Source: Sandaracinaceae bacterium (GTDB taxonomy: Bacteria; Myxococcota_A; Polyangia; Polyangiales; Sandaracinaceae). From it: a DNA stretch of 8,033 nucleotides. The stretch is taken from NCBI GenBank assembly GCA_025056955.1, contig JANWYL010000138.1, positions 1 through 8,033 of the forward strand, read 5' to 3'. A model generated the notes under the pieces. The model had not been told where the DNA came from and did not search any database. It saw only the letters and a list, made by a program, of their open reading frames with translations. How positions within the stretch are numbered: position 1 is the stretch's first letter; each line of letters starts with the position of its first letter. This document shows positions 1 to 6,940 of the stretch, piece after piece. Made by a program: the position numbers and the translations under genes.

Positions 1-1516
1 GTACCTTTTGAGGTTCAAAGACGAGAAGATCGGCAAAGGCCCCAGCCTTGAGCACGCCCCGATCCTTTAGGCCAAGTTTGCGGGCCACAAGCCCCGTCAT
101 CTTGTGAATTGCAGCCTCAAGGGAAAGGAGCTTCTCTTTTTGAACGTAGTGTTCAATGATGCGCGGGTACGTGCCAAAGCCGCGGGGGTGCGGCTTTCCC
201 TTGCGTTGGGGGAAGCCATCTGTGCCGATCATCGTTGTGGGATGGAGCAAGACACGTCGAACGTCATCTTCGCTCATGACGTGGGCAATGGCTGAGATGG
301 CAAGCTCCTCCTCAAGAAGGAGCTCAAAGAGAACCTCGAAGAGATCTTTTTTTCGCTCTCGGACAATTTGGTAGACGCTTTTGCCCTCATGGTGGCTTTG
401 CTTGGGAAGGGAGCTCAGGACAACAGCCCGAGAGAGCTCTGTGAGCAGCCATCGAAACAGGCGACGGACGGGATAAAAACGGAGAAGGTGGCGCGGGAGT
501 CCCCAAAAATCCGCAAAACGTTTTTCGACATCTTCAATGATCCTGGACCTCACGTGCGGGTCTGCCAGCCTGCGGAGTGTCGCTTCTTGGCCACCTTCAA
601 AGACCCAAAGGGGCAGAAACATCGCTGAAAGCAGTGTTGAGCCAGCCGTATATGGATACACATCGCTTGAGACATCGAGGTGCTCCTTGTTTGCCTCTTC
701 GAGAAGGACAAGGGTCTTTTTGACTTTGCCCCAGTTGAAGCGCCCCCCCGCCTTGTGGTGGGAAATTTGAACGGGAATTTTTGCGGCTTTTCCGATGGTC
801 AAGGCCTCTTTGAAGGCTTCGATCAAGCGCGGCCCCTCGTCTCTTAGGTGCGTTGCATAGAAACCTCCGTAAGCCGCCGCAACCTTTGCAAGCTCGATGA
901 GCTCGTCGGTTTCGGCATAGGCCCCAGGGGGATAGACCAAGCCGGTTGAAAGCCCAAAGGCGCCTTCCTCATGGGCTTGGGCCACAAGCTCTGCCATCGC
1001 CCGGCGCTCTGGGGGTGAGGGAGCCCTCTGCTCAAGCCCCATCACCATGGCACGGATGTTTCCGTGCCCGACAAGGGGTACCACGTTGGTTGCAATCCCC
1101 TTCCCTTCCAACCCCTTGCGAAAGGAAGAAAGGGTTTCAAAAATTCCATCGCTACCCCCGCTTTCCCCAAAAATCACAGGCGAAAAGCGCTCGTAGAAAG
1201 AGCGGACCTTTTCGTTGGCTGGGTAGGCGCTCAGGCCGCAGTTTGCAACCACAACTGTGCCAACACCTTGTCGGGTTTTTGGGAAGTTGTCGGCTTCGAC
1301 TGAAAGCACAAAGTCATCGTGCGAGTGCATGTCAATGAAAGCAGGGCATAAGACAGCACCGCGGAGATCGAGGCACTCATCAGAAGAAAGCGAGCTTGAG
1401 CCCACTTCAGCAATGCGATCTCCCTCGACGAGGAGCTCACCCATTTGAGGAGGGCTCCCTGTGCCGTCGACAATCAAGGCATTTGCAAAGCGAATTCGCA
1501 TTTCTGCTTCGAGCAT
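1..1516 (-). CDS. N-acyl-D-amino-acid deacylase (D-aminoacylase family amidohydrolase), partial at the C-terminus
   Basis: Read on the minus strand, this frame stays open for 505 codons from ATG at 1516 to the window edge, so the last residues are missing. The family hydrolyses N-acyl-D-amino acids to a D-amino acid and a carboxylate, using a zinc site in a TIM-barrel amidohydrolase fold. The full metal and catalytic set is visible: HSH (H64, H66), NCG (C93), ATHLRDEG (H223), SHHK (H253) and GTDG (D433). Family landmarks follow: MSEDDVRR near 414, HPRGFGTYPR near 443 and KMTGL near 472, ending with a GAFADLLVF strand of the small beta domain. No signal peptide is seen, so it is probably cytoplasmic. 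A second in-frame ATG at 1501 gives the more family-like start MRIRFANALIVDGTG; neither start has a clear Shine-Dalgarno sequence. It is divergent from the terpenoid genes, and a link to them is not shown. The family is confident; the exact substrate is unknown. Confidence 0.93.
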   Translation of the reverse strand, partial: MLEAEMRIRFANALIVDGTGSPPQMGELLVEGDRIAEVGSSSLSSDECLDLRGAVLCPAFIDMHSHDDFVLSVEADNFPKTRQGVGTVVVANCGLSAYPANEKVRSFYERFSPVIFGESGGSDGIFETLSSFRKGLEGKGIATNVVPLVGHGNIRAMVMGLEQRAPSPPERRAMAELVAQAHEEGAFGLSTGLVYPPGAYAETDELIELAKVAAAYGGFYATHLRDEGPRLIEAFKEALTIGKAAKIPVQISHHKAGGRFNWGKVKKTLVLLEEANKEHLDVSSDVYPYTAGSTLLSAMFLPLWVFEGGQEATLRRLADPHVRSRIIEDVEKRFADFWGLPRHLLRFYPVRRLFRWLLTELSRAVVLSSLPKQSHHEGKSVYQIVRERKKDLFEVLFELLLEEELAISAIAHVMSEDDVRRVLLHPTTMIGTDGFPQRKGKPHPRGFGTYPRIIEHYVQKEKLLSLEAAIHKMTGLVARKLGLKDRGVLKAGAFADLLVFEPQKV

Positions 1517-1588
1517 GAAGCATAACCGCAGAAGGAGTCGACAAGTCCCAAAACATGAGTAGCCTTGCTTTTGCCTTAAGGGGTAAAA
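1517..1588. promoter_or_regulatory. Divergent intergenic region between the deacylase and the terpenoid operon
   Basis: These 72 bases separate two outward-reading genes, so promoters for both directions should lie here or extend into the coding ends. I see no convincing -35/-10 pair on either strand. On the minus strand, TATGCT just before the 1516 ATG could be a -10 box if translation starts at 1501, but no -35 sits at the right distance. An 8-base palindrome, CCTTAAGG, lies at 1574-1581 and overlaps the ribosome binding site of the plus-strand gene. The inference that promoters are present rests on gene orientation only. Confidence 0.45.
1578..1583 (+). promoter_or_regulatory. Ribosome binding site of the HMG-CoA reductase gene
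   Basis: AAGGGG lies five bases before the ATG at 1589. This is a good Shine-Dalgarno match and supports that start, which also puts the protein in exact residue register with the Pseudomonas mevalonii enzyme. Confidence 0.7.
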
Positions 1589-3868
1589 ATGGCCTATTCG
1601 AGCGCGCTTTCTGGTTTTTATCGCTTGGACTTGCCATCAAGGCGGAGGCTTCTTGCCGAAATCGCAGGGCTCAGCGAAGAGGAATGCCAAACGCTCTCGC
1701 CCGAATTTGGGTTGAGCCCAAGCCAAGCCGATCAGATGATTGAAAATGCGATTGGGGTCTTTGGGCTTCCGCTTGGAGTGTGTGTGAACCTGAGGGTCAA
1801 TGGGCGGGATTTTCTGATTCCAATGGCGATCGAGGAGCCCTCCGTTGTGGCCGCAGCCAGCCACGCCGCAAAGCTCCTTCGAGGGGGAGAGGGGGTGCGG
1901 GCAGAAGTGAGCGAGCCCCTGATTGTTGGACAAGTTCAGCTCTTGGATGTTCCGGACATCGAAGCGGCAATTGCTGCAATCCGAAAAGAAGAGGCTGAGC
2001 TTCTCGCCCTTGCCAACCAGGGTCATTCGGCGCTTCTCCGCGCAGGCGGGGGCGCTCGTCGCATTGAGATGCGCAGGCTACCTCCTCTTGATGACGAAGA
2101 TCGTTTGCCCGAAATGCTCATCGTCGAAATCGTGGTCGATGTGCGCGATGCGATGGGAGCCAATGCCGTCAATTCGATGTGCGAGCGCCTCGCACCGCGT
2201 CTTGCAGAGCTTAGCCGAGGCCGGGTCAATTTGCGCATCCTCTCAAATTTGAGCGACCGTCGCTTGGTGTACGTCGAAGGCGTGGTTCCTCTCAAAGAGC
2301 TTGCCGGGAAAAAAGAATCGATGGATGGGCGGGAGCTTGGAAAGCGGATCGAGGAGGCCAGTATCTTTGCAGAGCGCGATCCCTATCGGGCCGCGACCCA
2401 CAACAAGGGCATCATGAATGGGATCGATGCAGCCCTCATCGCCCTTGGTCAAGATTTTCGAGCCGTTGAGGCAGGAGCGCACGCCTACGCAGCGCGCTCA
2501 GGCCGCTACACAGCCCTTGCGAAGTGGCGGGTCGAAGGCGATTGCTTGGTTGGGCGCATGCGCATCCCCATGGCTGTTGGCACAGTGGGAGGGGTGGTCC
2601 GGGTGCATCCAGTCGTGCGAGTGGGGCGAAAAATCGCTGGGATCGAATCGGCTGCCGAGATGGCAGGAGCGCTCGCAGCGCTTGGCCTTGCCCAAAACCT
2701 TGCGGCCTTAAGGGCTCTGGCCAGCGAAGGCATTCAGCGCGGCCACATGCGCCTTCATGCCAGAAACCTCGCCGTGGAAGCAGGGGCCAAGGGGAATGAA
2801 ATCGCAATCGTCGCTGAAAGAATTGCAAAAGAGGGCGAGATTCGGCTTGAAAACGCCAAAAAAGTGCTCGAGGAAGTGCGCAAAAACGCAGGCAATTTCA
2901 AAAACACCGGGGGTCCCGATGGGCCTGAAAACCCTTGGAATGCCCGCGAAGGGGAGAGCCCGATTCGAAAAGTGGTCATCTTTGGCGCTCCTCCACCCCT
3001 TTCGCGATTCCTCGCCCAAAGCTGGAAAAAAGCAGAACGGGAAGTCCACCTGGTGTCCCAAAGGCCTGAGGAATTCGAAACCTGCCCCGCTTTGGGAATG
3101 GACGGCATCCTGCTTTTTTGGCCATGGCTTTCAAGGGGGAAAAGCGGGCTTGAGTCGTTTTTGCGTTTCTTTGTCCAAAAGGGAGTCAAAAAAATCGTCC
3201 TCGTTCTCTCCTCGGTCTGCTCAGCTGCCCATCCAGAAGCCCCTCCTTCTTTGGAAGAAATCGCCTCATGGGAGCTCTTTGTGAGCCAAGGCGCACTCGA
3301 AGGCCTTCCAATCGTGCTCGCCTTGCTTCCCACTTTGCTTGGTCCAAGCCATCCGCAAGAGCTGCCCCTCAGTTGGCTTTTGGACTCTTTTGCCCGAGGG
3401 CTTTTGCCATTTAGGCCAAAGGCCTCGATCGATGTCCTCACCTTGTGGGATGCCGAAAAGGCCCTCTTGCGCCTTCTTGACGCATCCCATCCTGGAAGGC
3501 GTTACGATCTTCTGACCGAAAGGATCGATTTCGACCACTTCTTCGAGTTTGCTGAAGAATTTGAGGGGCGCCCGCGTCCTCGGATGGCGCTCCCTGCTTT
3601 TGTTTGTGCCAAGTTTGCGCGCTTCATTGAAGCATTTCCTTGGGCCTTCGAGGAAACTTCTCTTTTGGCCATGCTGCGCCAAGCCTTCGAGTCACCGGTC
3701 CAGTTGGATGGCCGAAGGCTTCAATTCGAGCTTGGCATCAAAAGGGGGTCCATTCGAGAGGCGGTGCACGCCACTTGTCTTGCCCTGAGAGAGGGCCAGG
3801 CCATGCATTATTCTCTCCAAGAAGAAAATGAGGGGGCCTTCCGACGGGTCGGTTCGCTTGGCCAATGA
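1589..3868 (+). CDS. mvaA: Class II HMG-CoA reductase fused to a C-terminal degenerate SDR-like domain
   Basis: Residues 1-430 are a complete class II hydroxymethylglutaryl-CoA reductase, which interconverts HMG-CoA and mevalonate, the committed step of the mevalonate pathway. The catalytic set is present: E83 in EEPSVVAAAS, K273 in HNKGIMNGID, D289 in GQDF and H386 in QRGHMRLHARN; DAMGAN lies at 187-192. Class II enzymes normally end near residue 430. Here a linker (about 432-456) leads to some 300 more residues that look like an extended SDR (epimerase/dehydratase): a first strand KVVIFGAPPPLSRFLAQ near 461, GVKKIVLVLSS near 532, GLPIVLALLPTLLGP near 572 and RRYDLL near 637. That domain lacks GxxGxxG and YxxxK. 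Residue 146, Asp in the NAD-specific P. mevalonii enzyme, is His here. Nothing suggests a signal peptide or membrane anchor. The ATGA overlap with the next gene and the terpenoid context favour a biosynthetic role. The reductase call is near certain; the extension is a moderate call. Confidence 0.96.
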   Translation: MAYSSALSGFYRLDLPSRRRLLAEIAGLSEEECQTLSPEFGLSPSQADQMIENAIGVFGLPLGVCVNLRVNGRDFLIPMAIEEPSVVAAASHAAKLLRGGEGVRAEVSEPLIVGQVQLLDVPDIEAAIAAIRKEEAELLALANQGHSALLRAGGGARRIEMRRLPPLDDEDRLPEMLIVEIVVDVRDAMGANAVNSMCERLAPRLAELSRGRVNLRILSNLSDRRLVYVEGVVPLKELAGKKESMDGRELGKRIEEASIFAERDPYRAATHNKGIMNGIDAALIALGQDFRAVEAGAHAYAARSGRYTALAKWRVEGDCLVGRMRIPMAVGTVGGVVRVHPVVRVGRKIAGIESAAEMAGALAALGLAQNLAALRALASEGIQRGHMRLHARNLAVEAGAKGNEIAIVAERIAKEGEIRLENAKKVLEEVRKNAGNFKNTGGPDGPENPWNAREGESPIRKVVIFGAPPPLSRFLAQSWKKAEREVHLVSQRPEEFETCPALGMDGILLFWPWLSRGKSGLESFLRFFVQKGVKKIVLVLSSVCSAAHPEAPPSLEEIASWELFVSQGALEGLPIVLALLPTLLGPSHPQELPLSWLLDSFARGLLPFRPKASIDVLTLWDAEKALLRLLDASHPGRRYDLLTERIDFDHFFEFAEEFEGRPRPRMALPAFVCAKFARFIEAFPWAFEETSLLAMLRQAFESPVQLDGRRLQFELGIKRGSIREAVHATCLALREGQAMHYSLQEENEGAFRRVGSLGQ
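3865..3868 (+). other. ATGA stop/start overlap between the HMG-CoA reductase and epoxidase-cyclase genes
   Basis: The TGA ending the reductase fusion shares bases with the ATG of the next gene. No Shine-Dalgarno sequence is visible in the bases just before this ATG, so translation of the second gene probably depends on terminating ribosomes (coupling). The predicted N-terminus, MTFHDVIVVGAGPSG, begins directly with the FAD-binding strand, which supports this start. Confidence 0.8.
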
Positions 3869-6800
3869 CTTTCCATGATGTGATTGTCGTTGGTGCTGGG
3901 CCTTCTGGCTGTGCCGCTGCCCTTGGCTTTGCGAAAAGCGGCCTTTCCGTCTGCGTGCTTGAAGCAGAGCCCCATCGCGGCATGCGTTTTGGCATCGAAT
4001 GGCTCCACCCGACTGCAATTGAGCTCCTTGCGGAGCTTGGCTTAGACATAAGAAAGGAGGCCTCGCTTGGACGAGGCTGGGCCCTGCTCCCGGAGGATGG
4101 GAGCGAAGCCCTCCTCTTTCCCTATCCTCGAGGTTCTGACGCCGCAGCGCTCCCCCAAGAAGTGCTGATGAGTCGGCTGAGAAGGGCGCTTGGTGCACAC
4201 CCTCGCATCACTTATCTCGAGGGAGCACGGGCAGTTCAGCAAGAAGGGGTTCGCTTGCGTTTTGCGCAACGCGTCAAAAGTTTCCCCGAGGAAATCGAAG
4301 AATTAAGAGGAGATCTCATCGTTGGTGCCAGCGGTCGAAGCGGAAACCGCTGGAGCCCTGAATCCCCCTCCCCTCCAGCTCCTTGCTCTCGCCTCGTGGC
4401 GATTCGCCTAAACACCGATCAGAAACTGCCCTTCGAGGGCTTTTACCACATTGTCCTGGGCGGCCTTGGACCTCTTGTCTTTTATCGCCTGGATTCCCAA
4501 TCGATCCGAATTCTCATCGATGTGCCCCTCGCCTTTCCTTTGCCCCGAGAAGGCACGCGGCTGCGAGAGGCAATGCTCGAAGAAGCCTATCGCTCGATGC
4601 TCCCCCTGTCTTTACGACCTTTGTTTCGAGAAGCCTTGCTGAGCGGAAACTACGAAGTCACGATGAATGCGGTGCGGGCCAGGGAGTGGCCTCGTGTGGC
4701 TGGGAGGCCAAATCAAGTCGCTTGGATTGGCGATGCCCTGGGCGTTCAACACCCCCTAAGCGCGCTCGGTTTGGTTTTGGCGCTGGGTGATGCACGGGCC
4801 TTGTGGAGGGGAGAGGGCCTTGGGGCTCGCATGCGCGCATCGCGCGTTCCCGAAATGATTGCAATCGCTCTCTATGAAGCCTTCGCCGATTCAAGCCCAT
4901 CAACCGCGGCCATCCGCTCATCGGTGATTCGCATGCTCCGCACACACCACCGCCGGCGCTTGCGGATCATGTCCCTTGTCTCTGGCCAAAACCAAAGCCG
5001 AGCCGATTTCGCCCGCACAGCAATCGCCATGTTGCTCCATGGAGGGCGCGATCTTCTTCGATGGGGAATCCGAACAGGCCGCATCGATGAAGTGCCAGAG
5101 ATCGCCACTGAAATTGCAGGCCGCTTGGGCTGGCTTGCAGGCGGGACCTTTCGACTCACACAAGCCTTGCCAGTCAAAAACCACCAAGAAGCCCCTTTTG
5201 GACCTGCGCTTCGGGCCTCCCGCCCAAGCGGTGAGGTCCTGGGACTTGGCCTTGCGACTCCGCTTGAGATTGACCTTGAAAGCCAGATAGAAACGACCGC
5301 CACAAGGCTTCTCGCTTTGCAAAGGCCAAATGGCGCCATCCGATCCCAATTCACACTCAGAGCCGAAGCGATCGCCATCTACCTTGGGGCCATGCGGGCC
5401 CTTTCGGCCCCAGTCCCCCCAGAAACCAGGGCGCACCTCCGGACCTTCATCGAAATGAACCTGGATCGCCTGAGGGTGCTTCCCCCCACTGCTCGGCTTC
5501 TTCTTTACATTGGAGCCCGCTGGCTTGGGATTGAAGCCGAAGATTCTCGCCTTGTTCCCCTCCGTGTCCAAGCCAGATTCCCCCCCTGGGTGCTCACCAT
5601 CTTCGCAGCTTCAGGCCTGATAGATTGGCAAATTCTTGAGCCCAAGCTGCCTGGTTTCTTCTTTTCGCCTTCGTCATCTCCCCTTGCCGAAAAAGCAGGC
5701 GCTCTTCTTAAGCAGATGCGCTTTCAAGCACCGCCTTGCCCAATCACCCAAAAAATCCGAAAAGAAATAGAGGGCTTATTGGACCTTTCTCCCACCCAAC
5801 TGCGCCTTGTTCCATCCCTCCCCTCACGCGAAGCCATTTCTTTGGAACTTGCCAATATCGACCAAAAGCTCTTTCAATCCATTGGCTGGGCTGATGGCAT
5901 CCTCCTTGCCCTGGCCCTCCGCGCGATTGCTCCCTCGGATCCTTTGCTCAACCGAGTCGCCCCTTCACTTTGTTTGGATGCACCTCAAGGGCCAAGTTTT
6001 CCCTTGGTGTTTGAAAGCGAACTCAGAGAAAGCGCCATTGCCCTCATCGCCCTTTCAACGCTCCCCATCCCTTACCGCCACCGCTTTGCATCTTCGATCG
6101 ATCGCTTGGCTTTGTTTTTGAGAGACTTTCTTGAGCCATCGAAAGAATCGGGTCAAACCTTGAACAAAAGCCTTAAGGCGCTCTGCCTGCTCGCTTTGCT
6201 CAACGCTCGCTCGATTGAAATGCATGAAGCCGAAAAGCTTCTCGAAAGTATTTTTTTTGATGAAAAAGATGCCTTTGCTCCAGATTTTTTTTCGCGCCTT
6301 TTCACCCCAACCTCTTCCTTCCTTGAAGGCTGGCACTTGCTTGGGCCCCTTGGTCAAACCGACGAGTGGCTCTTTGTGAGCGTTGCGGGATTGGGTCAAG
6401 CCATCGAGTGCTTCCCAGAACTCCGCCCAAAGCTTCTGCCTCTCCTCGAGAGGGGGCTTGCCCTGCTTCGCGGCAAAGAAAAGCCGATGGGAAACTGGCC
6501 AGTTGGGGGGCATAGGCTTTTTGGCACCATGCTGGGGATCTACGCCCTGCGTTCTGCCTCATGCCCGCCTCACGATTCAGCGATTCGGCGGGCCTGCGCA
6601 AGCGTGCACTCAATGCAGGAAAGCGATGGAAGTTGGGCAATCCAGGAGGGATCTTCTCCTCTTGCCGATACTGCTTACGCCCTCCTTGCTTTATTGCTTG
6701 GCGAGGATTTTGACTTAAGCGCGATCGAAAGGGCTTTTCGCTTTATGCTCGGCACAATTGAGGAAGCCGCTGAGATCCCAGCTCTTTTTCCAGGCCTTGG

Positions 6801-6879
6801 CTGGGGGCAAAGTGCGTTCGACCTCAAAATGGCCTGGCTTTGGGCCCTCTCTTTGTTTGCCAAACGCAAAAGCAATTAG
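3865..6879 (+). CDS. Squalene-epoxidase-like FAD monooxygenase fused to a squalene/oxidosqualene-cyclase-like domain
   Basis: This is a 1004-residue two-part protein. Residues 1-430 are a flavoprotein monooxygenase: GAGPSG (10-15) with E33 or E35 ending the second strand for FAD, a DLIVGASGRSG motif near 150, and GDALGVQHPLSALGL (289-303). The HP pair and the GIEWLHPTAIELLAELGL segment near 43 resemble squalene epoxidases more than other relatives. Residues 470-1000 resemble squalene-hopene and oxidosqualene cyclases: QW-type repeats at 485-490 (weak), near 876 (MGNWPVGGHRLFGT) and at 918-924 (QESDGSW, followed by DTAYALLAL), and a C-terminus FPGLGWGQSAFDLKMAWLWA like the end of those cyclases. 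The cyclase part, about 530 residues, is shorter than the usual 620 or more, and the expected DXDD/DCTAE site reads ELRE (719-722). The likely role is polyene epoxidation, perhaps with cyclisation; substrate unknown. No stop or frame break separates the halves. Membrane association would be expected for such chemistry, but no clear transmembrane anchor is seen. Confidence 0.85.
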   Translation: MTFHDVIVVGAGPSGCAAALGFAKSGLSVCVLEAEPHRGMRFGIEWLHPTAIELLAELGLDIRKEASLGRGWALLPEDGSEALLFPYPRGSDAAALPQEVLMSRLRRALGAHPRITYLEGARAVQQEGVRLRFAQRVKSFPEEIEELRGDLIVGASGRSGNRWSPESPSPPAPCSRLVAIRLNTDQKLPFEGFYHIVLGGLGPLVFYRLDSQSIRILIDVPLAFPLPREGTRLREAMLEEAYRSMLPLSLRPLFREALLSGNYEVTMNAVRAREWPRVAGRPNQVAWIGDALGVQHPLSALGLVLALGDARALWRGEGLGARMRASRVPEMIAIALYEAFADSSPSTAAIRSSVIRMLRTHHRRRLRIMSLVSGQNQSRADFARTAIAMLLHGGRDLLRWGIRTGRIDEVPEIATEIAGRLGWLAGGTFRLTQALPVKNHQEAPFGPALRASRPSGEVLGLGLATPLEIDLESQIETTATRLLALQRPNGAIRSQFTLRAEAIAIYLGAMRALSAPVPPETRAHLRTFIEMNLDRLRVLPPTARLLLYIGARWLGIEAEDSRLVPLRVQARFPPWVLTIFAASGLIDWQILEPKLPGFFFSPSSSPLAEKAGALLKQMRFQAPPCPITQKIRKEIEGLLDLSPTQLRLVPSLPSREAISLELANIDQKLFQSIGWADGILLALALRAIAPSDPLLNRVAPSLCLDAPQGPSFPLVFESELRESAIALIALSTLPIPYRHRFASSIDRLALFLRDFLEPSKESGQTLNKSLKALCLLALLNARSIEMHEAEKLLESIFFDEKDAFAPDFFSRLFTPTSSFLEGWHLLGPLGQTDEWLFVSVAGLGQAIECFPELRPKLLPLLERGLALLRGKEKPMGNWPVGGHRLFGTMLGIYALRSASCPPHDSAIRRACASVHSMQESDGSWAIQEGSSPLADTAYALLALLLGEDFDLSAIERAFRFMLGTIEEAAEIPALFPGLGWGQSAFDLKMAWLWALSLFAKRKSN

Positions 6880-6928
6880 GCGTCCGCAAGCAGTGATGGC
6901 CACCTTTTGCGAGGTGAGCCTTAATCTC

Positions 6929-6938
6929 AAGGACGGAG
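6929..6938 (+). promoter_or_regulatory. Ribosome binding site deciding the start of the polyprenyl synthase
   Basis: AAGGACGGAG precedes the ATG at 6941, with AAGGA seven bases away. The earlier in-frame ATG at 6896 has no such site, so 6941 is the preferred start. Confidence 0.6.
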
Positions 6939-6940
6939 CC

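Noticed and set aside
104..770. Overlapping short plus-strand frames over the first 770 bases
   Set aside because: The minus-strand frame here encodes D-aminoacylase motifs continuously, so these are antisense shadows.
2755..3441. A 228-codon open frame on the minus strand
   Set aside because: It is antisense to the reductase C-terminus and extension, is of low complexity (Ser, Lys and Arg rich), and shows no recognisable domain.
2960..3868. The reductase extension as read-through into a dead pseudogene
   Set aside because: There is no stop, frame break or composition change, hydrophobic strand and helix patterns are kept, and the end overlaps the next gene start; a maintained domain is more likely.
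4318..4347. GASGRSG in place of GADG as a sign of an inactive flavoprotein
   Set aside because: ASG instead of ADG at this motif is common in working FAD oxidoreductases, so it is not evidence of inactivity.
4918..5571. A 217-codon open frame on the minus strand
   Set aside because: It is antisense to the epoxidase-cyclase fusion and has no recognisable motifs.
6355..6369. QTDEW (residues 831-835) as a possible DXDD/DCTAE catalytic motif of the cyclase-like domain
   Set aside because: The following QW-type segment with GNWPVGGHRLFGT matches the later cyclase repeat (GRWGVNYxYGT), so QTDEW aligns with the less critical TEDVT-like segment upstream of it, not with the catalytic loop, which should lie about 75-110 residues earlier.
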